Source of the DNA: Saccharomonospora viridis DSM 43017
GTDB lineage: Bacteria > Actinomycetota > Actinomycetes > Mycobacteriales > Pseudonocardiaceae
Reading direction: 5' to 3'
Assembly: GCF_000023865.1 (NCBI RefSeq)
Contig: NC_013159.1
Span: 1 to 64,000 of the forward strand
DNA: 64,000 nucleotides
The notes below the pieces were generated by a model. It was not told where the DNA came from. It did not search any database and saw only the letters and a list, made by a program, of their open reading frames with translations. This document shows positions 20,961-28,871 of this stretch, in pieces. How positions within the stretch are numbered: position 1 is the stretch's first letter; each line of letters opens with the position of its first letter. Position numbers and translations under genes: made by a program.

Positions 20961-21509
20961 ATGCGCACAAGCCTTGTCGTGATCGGCGCGGCCGTGGCCG
21001 CGTTCGTGGCCGGATGTTCCGGCGGTCAGTCGTCGGAACAGCCTCAGACCACAATGGATAGACCTACTTCGGAATCGTCGGAGGCGGTGTCGGAGCTGAC
21101 CCTGCCACCGGAGCCCGAACCCGAGAACGCGGGGCCGTGTCCCTATCTCGACACGGAATTCGTGGCCGAGTTCAACGGTCAGCGGGTCGGCGAGGTGAAG
21201 ACGTCCTCTGAGGAGCCTCATCCGACGTGTTTCTTCTACCGGCCCGACGGCGATCTCCAGCTGCAGGTCCGGGTATACGTCGGGGAGGAGGACGTGGCCC
21301 GGGCGCTGGTCGACGCGGCGGCACCCGTCGAGACGTCGAATCCCACGTCGCAGCCCACCGGATGGGAGGGCGGTTACGAGTCGAATGACGACGGTGCGGT
21401 GTACGCCGTTTTCAAGGGGGGCAACGCCGTTGTCGTCACCACGAATCAACCCCAAAGTGTGAAGGCGCGAACTGTGGCGACGGAGGCCATTGCCAACTTA
21501 CGGATCTGA
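20961..21509 (+). CDS. Secreted lipoprotein, probable DUF2020 family
   Basis: 182 aa from the ATG at 20961. A short basic N-terminus and hydrophobic stretch (SLVVIGAAVAAF) end in the lipobox VAGC with Cys19, so the mature protein is lipid-anchored outside the membrane. An acidic Ser/Pro/Glu-rich spacer follows, then a folded domain beginning CPYLDTEFVAEFNGQRVGEV with a second cysteine in HPTCFFYRPDG. This pattern agrees with the DUF2020 lipoproteins of mycolic-acid and related actinobacteria. The function is unknown. The frame is open upstream, but only this start gives a signal peptide. Confidence 0.8.
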   Translation: MRTSLVVIGAAVAAFVAGCSGGQSSEQPQTTMDRPTSESSEAVSELTLPPEPEPENAGPCPYLDTEFVAEFNGQRVGEVKTSSEEPHPTCFFYRPDGDLQLQVRVYVGEEDVARALVDAAAPVETSNPTSQPTGWEGGYESNDDGAVYAVFKGGNAVVVTTNQPQSVKARTVATEAIANLRI

Positions 21510-21694
21510 GAGTGACCGGAAGACACCGCTGCGTGCAGTCGAAGTTGATCTTGTATTAGGGTTACGCGCACGCGCAGGCACACCGAAACAGGCATGCCCC
21601 TACCGGGTTACCGAGGGAAGCCGGGGCTGTGCCGAAGGTGCGAGGCGGTCCTGCCGACCGAATCGTGGAATCAGACTGTGAAGGATGGGAATCC

Positions 21695-22138
21695 GTGGCT
21701 GACACCCTGAAGGAAATTCTGCTCGACTCCAGCCGTCGCCCGAACGTGGTGACCGACCTCCAGAACCTGATCGACGAGGAGGTCGCGAACAAGGGCGGTC
21801 TTTCCGGAACCGCCATCAAGACCGGCTACGCGGCTGTGAAGAAGATGAAGCCGGGCATCATCGGCGCTGCGGTGGACAGCCTGCTCGACGAGTTCGTCGC
21901 CGCTCTTGAGCCCATTTACGCCGACTTCAAGGCCAGCGGTGCCAGCGACTTCGGTTCGTACCTGCCCACCAGGTCGGACGCCGCTGACGCGCTGCTCTCG
22001 GTTACGGACGCCCGCGCTGAGAAGAGCAGCCGCGAGAGCATCAAGAAGGTCTACAACAAGCTGCGCCCGAAGGGCAAGGAGAACGTCGAGGAGGCTCTGC
22101 CCCGGCTGGGCAAGCTGATCGACAAGTACGCCGCCTGA
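21695..22138 (+). CDS. DUF6918-like conserved protein
   Basis: 147 aa from a GTG preceded by AAGGATGGGA. The sequence is soluble and helical: an N-terminal TLKEILLDSSRRPNVVTDLQ, a central VKKMKPGIIGAAVDSLLDEF and a C-terminal YNKLRPKGKENVEEALPRLG. Homologues are widespread in Actinobacteria and lack a known role. No catalytic motif is visible. The family name is from memory. A strong terminator follows 21 bp after the stop, so it is a single-gene unit or the end of one. Confidence 0.7.
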   Translation: MADTLKEILLDSSRRPNVVTDLQNLIDEEVANKGGLSGTAIKTGYAAVKKMKPGIIGAAVDSLLDEFVAALEPIYADFKASGASDFGSYLPTRSDAADALLSVTDARAEKSSRESIKKVYNKLRPKGKENVEEALPRLGKLIDKYAA

Positions 22139-22159
22139 TCACCGGCGCACAATGCGTCA

Positions 22160-22196
22160 GGAAGACCCCCGAGGAGCCGGCCCTCGGGGGTCTTCC
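22160..22196 (+). terminator. Rho-independent-like terminator
   Basis: A perfect 15-bp stem, GGAAGACCCCCGAGG against CCTCGGGGGTCTTCC, with a 7-nt loop. It has no real T-tract, which is common in high-GC genomes. It separates the DUF6918-like gene from the convergent Ala/Lys-rich gene. Confidence 0.8.
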
Positions 22197-22255
22197 CGTG
22201 CTGTCGGGGTTCGTCGGGATGTCGGCCCGTCGAACTCATTCGCCGAGGTGGGTCG

Positions 22256-22993
22256 TCAGCTCGGCCGGGACTTCGTCTGGGCGGCCTGGGTACCGCTCTC
22301 CGTCTTCGGCTGAGTCGTCTTGGCGTCGCTTCGTGTCTTCGCCTGGGCGGGCTTGACGTCGCTTCCCGCCGATTGCCGCTTCGGGTTCTCGGACGCACCC
22401 GCCTTCGTGGCGCCGGACGCCGTTGTGGCCGTTGTCGCTGGGGTCGGGATGTCGGTGCTACGCGGCGGTACGGGCGCGATCGACGGCTCCTCCTGCCGGG
22501 ACTTCATCGCGTACGCGACCGCGCCCGCGAACGCCGCGAAGCCCAGCAGCCACGGCCACCGCTTCGTGCGTTTGGGGGCGTTCTGCTTGGAGATGGCCTT
22601 GGCCTCCGCCATGGCGGCCTTGAACTCCTTGCGCGCTTTCTTGAACTCACGCTTGGCCTTGCGGCGAGACAGTCCCGCCGACTTGGCCGCCTTGATGGCA
22701 GCTTTCTTCGCCTTACGGCCGGGGACCCGCAATTCCTCCCGCCGTTGTTCGGCGAGTGCGCGGGCTTCCTGAGCGCTTCGGACGGCGTCCTTGCGGGTAC
22801 GAGCGGCCTTGCGCGCAAGTTCCTTGCGCGCGTTCTCGGTGCTGACGTTCAGCCGCTGTTCCGCCGCCTGCGCCGCCTGCGCCGCCATGTCCGCGCTCAT
22901 CCTTCCGACCTCGAGTGCGCGCTCCCGTAGTGAGCGTGAGCCGTTCCTGGGCGCATCACCTACTGTCCTGGTGGTCCGAGTTTTCGAACCCAT
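22256..22993 (-). CDS. Ala/Lys/Arg-rich single-pass membrane protein, unknown
   Basis: 245 aa. Residues 30-140 are dense in Ala, Lys, Arg and Glu and probably form a long coiled-coil (for example KAKREFKKARKEFKAAMAEA), rather like histone-H1-type tails. One membrane helix (PWLLGFAAFAGAVAYAM) lies at about residues 146-163. It is followed by a Thr/Ala/Lys/Gln tail with imperfect repeats (AKTRSDAKTTQPKTE). A cytoplasmic basic N-terminus could bind nucleic acid near the membrane; that is inference. It is divergent from the cyclophilin gene. No family recognised. Confidence 0.65.
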   Translation of the reverse strand: MGSKTRTTRTVGDAPRNGSRSLRERALEVGRMSADMAAQAAQAAEQRLNVSTENARKELARKAARTRKDAVRSAQEARALAEQRREELRVPGRKAKKAAIKAAKSAGLSRRKAKREFKKARKEFKAAMAEAKAISKQNAPKRTKRWPWLLGFAAFAGAVAYAMKSRQEEPSIAPVPPRSTDIPTPATTATTASGATKAGASENPKRQSAGSDVKPAQAKTRSDAKTTQPKTESGTQAAQTKSRPS

Positions 22994-23086
22994 CGCTTGT
23001 TCACCTCGTCATTCGTTGGTCAACACGCCTCGTGCGCATGGTGCTCATCCTGCCCCTTTCCTGCGCATCTCGCCGTGGATGGCACG

Positions 23087-23644
23087 ATGAATCGCGTGAC
23101 TGACAGCAATGCAACCCCCAGTGGCGGGAAGATCACAGCCACCTTGCACACCAATCGGGGTGACATCCGGTTGGTGCTCTTCCCGGATCACGCGCCGAAG
23201 ACGGTCGCGAACTTCGTCGGACTGGCTGAAGGCACGAAGGAGTACACCCAGCCGAACGCCAAAGGTGAGAGGTCCGGCCCGTTCTACGACGGTTCGATCT
23301 TCCACCGCGTCATCGACGGCTTCATGATCCAGGGCGGTGACCCCACGGGCACCGGCCGCGGTGGTCCCGGGTACAAGTTCGGTGACGAGTTCCACCCCGA
23401 GCTGCAGTTCGACCGGCCGTACCTGCTGGCCATGGCCAATGCGGGGCCCGGCACGAACGGATCGCAGTTTTTCATCACCGTCGCCCGGACGCCGCACCTG
23501 AACTTCAAGCACACCATCTTCGGTGAGGTGGCCGACCAGGAGTCCCGGGAGGTCGTCGACGCGATCGCTCGCACGGCCACCGGCCCCGGTGACAAGCCGC
23601 TCGAGGACGTCGTCATCGAGCGGGTCACCATCGAGCGCGCCTGA
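23087..23644 (+). CDS. ppiA: Peptidyl-prolyl cis-trans isomerase, cyclophilin type
   Basis: 185 aa from the ATG at 23087; the open frame extends 30 codons upstream without resemblance. Cyclophilin hallmarks are present: FHRVIDGFMIQGGDPTGTG with the catalytic Arg, then MANAGPGTNGSQFFIT and HTIFGEV. There is no signal peptide, so it acts in the cytoplasm, catalysing proline isomerisation in protein folding. Its place close to gyrA and before the rhomboid gene agrees with mycobacterial synteny (ppiA). Confidence 0.95.
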   Translation: MNRVTDSNATPSGGKITATLHTNRGDIRLVLFPDHAPKTVANFVGLAEGTKEYTQPNAKGERSGPFYDGSIFHRVIDGFMIQGGDPTGTGRGGPGYKFGDEFHPELQFDRPYLLAMANAGPGTNGSQFFITVARTPHLNFKHTIFGEVADQESREVVDAIARTATGPGDKPLEDVVIERVTIERA

Positions 23645-23782
23645 GCCGGCTCAGCTCGTCGATATACGGCCCACACCGGGTAGGTTGGAAAGTGGCCACG
23701 CGCGTATGTCGGCCGTGAGCGTGTGGTGAGTAACCACGAGGTGACGGACGTCGGCCGGGAATGCAGGAGTGTCGACAACACT

Positions 23783-24733
23783 GTGACCGAGCCCCCCAAC
23801 CCCCCGCCGTATGGGCAGTCACAACAGCAGGAGGCCCTGCCGGGATGCTGGTGGCATCCGGGCAGGCAGACCGGCCTGCGTTGTGTGCGGTGTGACCGGC
23901 CCGCGTGTCCGGACTGTCTGCGCGAGGCGTCGGTCGGGCATCAGTGCATCGACTGTGTGACCTCGGCGCGGCAGCAACAACGCGCCCAGGCAGAGGCGTA
24001 CCGGAGGGCCGGGTACGGCGCCCGTACGGTGGTGGGGGCCCGAGTCCCACAGCGGGTCGTCGTGGTCCCGTTGCTGATCGCCATCAATGTGGTCATCTAC
24101 GCGCTCACGGCCTTCCAAGCCGGCAGCGTGATGGACAACCACCTGTCCCCGGTGTTCGAGGACGGTGTGCTGTGGCCCGTGGCCGTCGTCCTGTTCGACG
24201 AATGGTGGCGGCTGCTCGCATCGGGCTTCCTGCACTACGGCCTGCTCCACCTGGCGATGAACATGCTCGCGCTGTGGGTGCTGGGCCGGGACCTGGAACT
24301 CCTGCTCGGACGCATCCGGTTCCTGGCCGTGTACTTCCTGTCGATGTTCGCGGGTGCAGTGGCCGTGTTCGTCTTCGGTGCGGCGGATACGGCCACCGCC
24401 GGTGCCTCCGGTGCCATCTACGGGTTGATGGGCGCGGTCCTGGTCGCGGTGCTGCGATTGCGGCTGAACGCCACGGCGGCGATCGGGATCATCGTCTTGA
24501 ACATCGTGATCAGCGTGTCGCTTCCCGGGATCTCGTTGTTGGGGCACCTCGGTGGCCTGGTGGCGGGGGCGTTGGCGATGATCGCGATGGTGTTCGCGCC
24601 GGAGAGGAACCGGGCCGCTTACCAAGCCGGTGCGGTGGCGATCATGGCCGCCGCCTTGGCGGGACTCGTGGTGTACCGCGACGCCGAGCTTTTCGACCAG
24701 CTGTGTTTTCACCCGGTGTTGTGCGGGTTCTGA
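23783..24733 (+). CDS. Rhomboid family intramembrane serine protease
   Basis: 316 aa from the GTG at 23783; an earlier GTG at 23723 is possible. An N-terminal B-box-like zinc-binding segment holds three cysteine pairs (CWWH, CVRC, CPDC, CIDC) within residues 20-65. Six or seven membrane helices follow. The catalytic pair is the Ser of GASGAIYG and the His of LGHLGGLVAG; the LLHLAMNMLALW motif is also present. It cleaves membrane proteins within the bilayer; its targets are unknown. Its 3' end overlaps the convergent PH-domain gene by 25 bp. Confidence 0.93.
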   Translation: MTEPPNPPPYGQSQQQEALPGCWWHPGRQTGLRCVRCDRPACPDCLREASVGHQCIDCVTSARQQQRAQAEAYRRAGYGARTVVGARVPQRVVVVPLLIAINVVIYALTAFQAGSVMDNHLSPVFEDGVLWPVAVVLFDEWWRLLASGFLHYGLLHLAMNMLALWVLGRDLELLLGRIRFLAVYFLSMFAGAVAVFVFGAADTATAGASGAIYGLMGAVLVAVLRLRLNATAAIGIIVLNIVISVSLPGISLLGHLGGLVAGALAMIAMVFAPERNRAAYQAGAVAIMAAALAGLVVYRDAELFDQLCFHPVLCGF

Positions 24734-25155
24734 CGCAGCCGCAGTAGCTCCTCGTGCACGTCGTGGGGATCGGTGCCGAGTTCCACCCAACCGAACACGG
24801 TGAGTCGTCCGTCTGTGGGGTCGAGTTCGAGTGCTTCGACGTCACGGCCGTACCGCCTGGTCGTGGTGAGTCGTAGGCCGAGACGTGACCAGGGATGGAA
24901 GTGGGTGCCGCCGAGAGTGCGTACGCGCACCCCTTCGCTGTCGGCTAGGAGGCGGGGACGCACGACGGTGCCGTGCAGGGACGCGGCCAGGAACGCAGCG
25001 CTCACCACGGCCAACAACAGCGTGCCCGGTCGATCACCGGAGGTGATGTTCCAGCCGAGCGCGATGGCGGAGACGGCGGTGAGTACCCAGCCGACACCGA
25101 CGAGCCCGGGCTTGGGTGCCCAGGCTCGCGGCGAGTTGTCCACAGGGTTATCCAC
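24709..25155 (-). CDS. PH-domain membrane protein
   Basis: 148 aa. Two N-terminal membrane helices (about residues 20-38 and 43-60) are followed by a small bacterial PH-like domain containing GVRVRTLGGTHFHPW and LTVFGWVELG. The function is unknown. The first 12 residues, VDNPVDNSPRAW, are encoded by DnaA-box sequences; the start may therefore be the second GTG (25143) or later. No ribosome site precedes either start. It converges on the rhomboid gene and lies 50 bp downstream of crgA on the same strand. Confidence 0.8.
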   Translation of the reverse strand: MDNPVDNSPRAWAPKPGLVGVGWVLTAVSAIALGWNITSGDRPGTLLLAVVSAAFLAASLHGTVVRPRLLADSEGVRVRTLGGTHFHPWSRLGLRLTTTRRYGRDVEALELDPTDGRLTVFGWVELGTDPHDVHEELLRLRQNPHNTG

Positions 25156-25166
25156 AATGGGGATAA
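25136..25166. promoter_or_regulatory. DnaA box cluster between crgA and the PH-domain gene
   Basis: TTGTCCACA (25136-25144), TTATCCACA (25148-25156, consensus) and, inverted, TGGGGATAA (25158-25166) lie within 31 bp. They cover the assigned start of the PH-domain gene, immediately after crgA. This is about 23 kb from oriC. Confidence 0.6.
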
Positions 25167-25205
25167 ATTACGCCGCTGTGATTCAGCGTCCGTCGAGGTA
25201 GGGCG

Positions 25206-25469
25206 TCAACGCCACCGCATGGTCATCAGCAGTCCGGTGATCATCAAGGCGAAGCCGATCGCGAAGTTCCAACTACCGAGCTCGGCCATGAAGTCGAGCT
25301 TGTGGCCGGCCAGGTAGTTGACCACGAGCCAGAGCAGGCCGAGGAGCATCAACCCGAACATCACGATCTTGTAGACCGGATGCGAGGGGCCCGCCGCTTT
25401 CACCTTGACCGGCTGGCGATTCGGTGGCGGCGTGTATGCCGTCTTCTTGCGGACCTTGGACTTGGGCAT
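25206..25469 (-). CDS. crgA: Cell division protein CrgA
   Basis: 87 aa from the ATG at 25469. A basic N-terminus ([15 protein letters not shown]) precedes two membrane helices, [19 protein letters not shown] and [16 protein letters not shown]. CrgA recruits or restrains divisome proteins (FtsZ, FtsQ, FtsI) in Actinobacteria. Its position near pabA and pknB is conserved. The upstream open frame to 25529 has no resemblance and was excluded. It is divergent from the sortase gene. Confidence 0.95.
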   Translation of the reverse strand: MPKSKVRKKTAYTPPPNRQPVKVKAAGPSHPVYKIVMFGLMLLGLLWLVVNYLAGHKLDFMAELGSWNFAIGFALMITGLLMTMRWR

Positions 25470-25626
25470 CGGAGTCCTCTGTGCTGTCGGGCAAAATGAT
25501 CGGCAGTGCGCAACTGCCCCTTTCTCCACACGTTAACGTAATCGGGCAGGCACCAGAACCGGGGAGCGAGCACCGGTTAGCGGATCGTGCTGCCGGTCGG
25601 GTCGCTCGTACGCGAGAGGAGCTCGC

Positions 25627-26853
25627 TTGTCGAGGTACGAGGAGCCGGAGACCCGTGAGATCGCGATGCCCTCGCGAGGTCGGCTGTTCGAGGTGCCGCA
25701 GAACGAGCCGTTGAGAGGGACTCGGCGGGGAGAGCTGCGTCTACCGCAGAATCCACGGCAACCGGCCGGTGGCCCGCATCCACCGCGGCGCCCTCGGCAG
25801 GCCCCCCGCGCACGACAGGTTCCGCCCGGCCGGGTTCCGTTGTCGGAAGCACCGACCCGGCCCGTGTTGAAGCCGGCCGACAAGCCGCCGGTCCCCCCTC
25901 CACCGAGACGGACCCCGCCGCCTCCTCCGACACGTTCGTCTCCACCGGCCCCGGAGGTGGACGAGGTCGAGGACGAGCCGATCGCCGAGGACTCGCCCGT
26001 CGACCCGCCGCAGGACACGGAGCCGCCCACGTCTGCACCGAAACCCGCGAAAGGCGGTTCCGGGGGTGGGATACGCACGGCCGTGCGCACCTTCGGGGAG
26101 ATCCTGATCACCCTCGGGATCGTCGTGCTGCTGTTCGTGGTGTACGAGCTGTACGTCACCAACCTCATGTCGCAGCGGTTGCAGGACCAGGCGAGCGCGG
26201 AACTCGAGGAGCGGTGGTCACAGCAGCGCGAGATCCATGCCGAACCCATGGACGGTGAAGCCTTCGCGCGTATCTACATCCCGTCGTTCGGGGTCGACTG
26301 GAACTTCACCATCCAGCGGGGCGTGGATTCCGCGACGTTGGAGGTGGGCCCGGGCCATTACAAGCAGACCGCCATGCCCGGGGAACAGGGCAACTTCGCC
26401 GTCGCGGGACACCGGGTGGGTAAAGGCGCTCCGTTCAACGACCTGGACCTGCTCTCCTCCTGCGACGCCGTGGTGATCGAGACCATCGACAGCTTCTACG
26501 TGTACCGCGTGCTGCCGATGAGTGACGAGGTGCAGGGTTGGGCGCAGGGTAAGGGCGCCGATCCGCGCTGCGCCGGGGTGAGGCCGCTGGCCGAGTACGA
26601 CCCGGTGTACAGCGAGACGGTCGGTCGACGCATCGTTCTCCCCGACCGGGGCGATGCCGTGGCGCCGGTGCCGTATCGCCCCGATGCGGACCTTCCCGAG
26701 GCCAACCGCGTGGAACTGCTGACCCTGACCACGTGTCATCCCCGTTTCTCCGACCGGGAACGCATGATCATCCATGGGGTGCTGACCGCGGTGTACGAGA
26801 AGGAAGCGGGAGCGACGTACGAGCAGTTGCTGAAGGAGATCGGGGAGGCCTGA
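25627..26853 (+). CDS. srtE: Class E sortase
   Basis: 408 aa from a TTG with GAGAGGAG six bases upstream. The N-terminal 140 residues are Pro/Arg-rich and cytoplasmic. One membrane helix (ILITLGIVVLLFVVYELYV, about residues 157-175) is followed by the extracellular catalytic domain. The active site shows His262 in VAGHRVG, Cys370 in LTLTTCHPRF and Arg377 or Arg379 just after. Class E sortases of high-GC Gram-positives anchor proteins with LAxTG signals to peptidoglycan; an LAQTG protein is at 41751-42932. It overlaps a 53-aa membrane protein gene by one base. Confidence 0.93.
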   Translation: MSRYEEPETREIAMPSRGRLFEVPQNEPLRGTRRGELRLPQNPRQPAGGPHPPRRPRQAPRARQVPPGRVPLSEAPTRPVLKPADKPPVPPPPRRTPPPPPTRSSPPAPEVDEVEDEPIAEDSPVDPPQDTEPPTSAPKPAKGGSGGGIRTAVRTFGEILITLGIVVLLFVVYELYVTNLMSQRLQDQASAELEERWSQQREIHAEPMDGEAFARIYIPSFGVDWNFTIQRGVDSATLEVGPGHYKQTAMPGEQGNFAVAGHRVGKGAPFNDLDLLSSCDAVVIETIDSFYVYRVLPMSDEVQGWAQGKGADPRCAGVRPLAEYDPVYSETVGRRIVLPDRGDAVAPVPYRPDADLPEANRVELLTLTTCHPRFSDRERMIIHGVLTAVYEKEAGATYEQLLKEIGEA

Positions 26854-27014
26854 TGTACGGCTGGATCTGGCGGCATCTGCCAGGACCGCTGCCGGTGCGG
26901 ATCGGCATCGCCGCGGGACTGGTGTTGGGCGCCGTGGCCTTGCTGATGTTCGTGGTGTTCCCGTGGGTCGAACCGCTGCTGCCGTTCAACGACGTGGCGG
27001 TCGAAGGCGGCTGA
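26853..27014 (+). CDS. Small membrane protein coupled to the sortase gene
   Basis: 53 aa; the ATG overlaps the sortase TGA (TGATG). One hydrophobic helix, VRIGIAAGLVLGAVALLMFVVF, is followed by PWVEPLLPFNDVAVEGG. The tight coupling and preserved frame argue that it is real and works with the sortase, perhaps as a membrane partner. Similar short proteins after class E sortase genes are common in Actinobacteria, to my recollection. It converges on the TetR gene 20 bp away. Confidence 0.75.
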   Translation: MYGWIWRHLPGPLPVRIGIAAGLVLGAVALLMFVVFPWVEPLLPFNDVAVEGG

Positions 27015-27033
27015 CCCCGGCGTGGTCCGCAGC

Positions 27034-27804
27034 TCACGAACGACGCGCGATCAACGCGTCGATGCCGTCGAGGAGCAGGTCGAGGCCGAATCGGAAGTCC
27101 TTCTCGTCGATCCAGGCGCCCTCTGCCGCGGCGAAGGTGTGGCCCCGGGCGATTTCCGCGAGTCGCGGGTAGGTCCTCCGATCCACGAGTTCGGCGATCA
27201 GCTCTCCGTATGCGGCCGAGCTGGAGGGTTGGGAGCCCTGCTTCGGCGATCGCTCCAAAGCGATGATCAGTGACGCCTCGTTGAGGGCGTAGCCGCTGAG
27301 CGTGGTGGCGATGAGGATCTTCTCCTCGCCGTCGAGTGGGGTGTCGTCGAGCGCGGTGAGCAGCTGCTCGAGCCACAGCAATCCCCGCGGGCCGAGCGGG
27401 GGACCGCCTCGGGCGATGGACAGCAGCCAGGGGCGGGCGAGGAACGTCTCGACATGGGCTTTGGTCCACCGAAAGAGGTAGTCGCGCCGGGAGAGCCCGC
27501 CGACGGGGGGCGGATCGCCGCTCGCGGCGTCGAGCATGGCGAGCAGCAGTTCGTCCTTACTGTCCACGTAGCGATAAAGCGACATCGGGGCGACACCGAG
27601 CCGAGAGGCGACGCTGCTCATCGAAACCGCGGCGAGACCGTCGGCGTCGGCGATCGTGATGGCGGCTTCGGTGATCCGGGCGAGATCGAGGCTCGGCTTC
27701 GGACCCCGGCGAGGTGTCGGCTCGCGCCCCCACATGCGGGCGAGGACACCGGGCAGCTCGGGACGCGCATCAGGACGTGCTCCCGGGCGTTGACTGTCTG
27801 TCAT
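27034..27804 (-). CDS. TetR family repressor of the adjacent ABC exporter
   Basis: 256 aa from the ATG at 27804 after GGCGGAGGAGG. The N-terminal helix-turn-helix (ITEAAITIADADGLAAVSMSSVASRLGVAPMSLYRYVDSK, split over about residues 46-85) is of TetR type, and the C-terminal ligand domain is of the TetR_C tetracycline-repressor kind. It is divergent from the DrrA/DrrB-like genes, and a perfect 16-bp palindrome lies in the shared gap. It most likely represses both units and is released by a drug or metabolite. Confidence 0.88.
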   Translation of the reverse strand: MTDSQRPGARPDARPELPGVLARMWGREPTPRRGPKPSLDLARITEAAITIADADGLAAVSMSSVASRLGVAPMSLYRYVDSKDELLLAMLDAASGDPPPVGGLSRRDYLFRWTKAHVETFLARPWLLSIARGGPPLGPRGLLWLEQLLTALDDTPLDGEEKILIATTLSGYALNEASLIIALERSPKQGSQPSSSAAYGELIAELVDRRTYPRLAEIARGHTFAAAEGAWIDEKDFRFGLDLLLDGIDALIARRS

Positions 27805-27874
27805 GGGCCTCCTCCGCCGCTTCTTCCGCGCAATCACCTTATGCGCGGGTGAGCAGTCCTTGACCCCGGCCACC

Positions 27875-27918
27875 TTAACTGCGTACTGTTTAAACAGTAT
27901 ATGACATACGCTGTATAT
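27875..27918. promoter_or_regulatory. TetR operator and exporter promoter
   Basis: TACTGTTTAAACAGTA (27884-27899) is a perfect palindrome. ATAC-GCT-GTAT (27906-27916) is a second partial one. TTAACT (27875-27880) and TATATG (27898-27903), 17 bp apart, form a plausible rightward promoter, so the palindrome fills the spacer and ends at the -10. The sequence is markedly AT-rich against its surroundings. Repressor binding is inferred. Confidence 0.75.
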
Positions 27919-27941
27919 TCCCCCTGGTTATTGGAGTGGTC

Positions 27942-28871
27942 ATGTCACCTCCGGCGATCGAGGCCCGAGGGATTCACAAGACATTCGGGAAGCGTCCGGT
28001 CCTGACCGGACTCGACCTGGACGTCCCCGCGGGCACGCTGCTTGCCCTGCTCGGGCCGAACGGATCCGGCAAGACGACCACCGTCCGTATCCTCACGACG
28101 CTGTTGCGCCCGGACAGCGGCACTGTCCGCGTGGGTGGTCACGACGCCTTCACTGAACCGGCGGCCGTCCGCCGCGCCATCGGCCTCACCGCGCAGCAGG
28201 CCAGCGTGGACGAGCTGTTGACCGGGCGGGAGAACCTCGAACTGTTCGCCGGTCTGAACCACCTGGGGAGGAGGGAATCCCGCCGTCGAGCGGCCGAACT
28301 GCTCGAACGGTTTCGACTCACGGACGCCGCCGACCGCAGGGCGGGTGACTACTCCGGAGGCATGCGGCGCCGTCTCGATTTGGCCGTGAGCATGGTCGCC
28401 GAGCCCCGCATCCTGTTCCTCGACGAGCCCACCACCGGGCTCGACCCGCGTAGCCGAGCGGATCTTTGGGGCGTCATCCGCCAGCTGGTCGATACCGGGA
28501 CGACGGTCCTGCTGACCACGCAGTACCTCGAGGAAGCCGATCGACTCGCCGACCGCGTCGCCATCATCGGTGGCGGTCGTGTCGTGGAGGAGGACACCCC
28601 CGAGGGGCTCAAACACCGCATCGGCACGGAACGGCTGCGCGTCACCTTCGCCCGACCACTGGAGACGTCGACCGCGGTCGCGCTCCACCCCGGTGCGCAC
28701 CCCGACCCCGAAAACAGCGGAGTGGTGGTCCCGTTACGTGGACCGGACCATCTGCGGCAGGTGCTCAACGACTTCCACCGAGCTGATTTGTCGGTGACCT
28801 CGGTGTCGCTGTCGGCCCCCACGCTCGACGACGTGTTCTTCCACCTGACCGACGAGGAGGTCGCGGTATGA
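27942..28871 (+). CDS. ABC exporter ATP-binding protein, DrrA-like
   Basis: 309 aa from the ATG at 27942 (TTGGAG upstream). Walker A GPNGSGKTTT is near residue 38, the signature YSGGMRRRLDL near 135 and Walker B ILFLDEPTTGLD near 155. The extra C-terminal domain of about 80 residues is typical of the daunorubicin-resistance (DrrA) subfamily. It energises export of a hydrophobic compound with the next gene product. The two genes overlap by 4 bp, and the unit is under the divergent TetR gene. Substrate unknown. Confidence 0.93.
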   Translation: MSPPAIEARGIHKTFGKRPVLTGLDLDVPAGTLLALLGPNGSGKTTTVRILTTLLRPDSGTVRVGGHDAFTEPAAVRRAIGLTAQQASVDELLTGRENLELFAGLNHLGRRESRRRAAELLERFRLTDAADRRAGDYSGGMRRRLDLAVSMVAEPRILFLDEPTTGLDPRSRADLWGVIRQLVDTGTTVLLTTQYLEEADRLADRVAIIGGGRVVEEDTPEGLKHRIGTERLRVTFARPLETSTAVALHPGAHPDPENSGVVVPLRGPDHLRQVLNDFHRADLSVTSVSLSAPTLDDVFFHLTDEEVAV

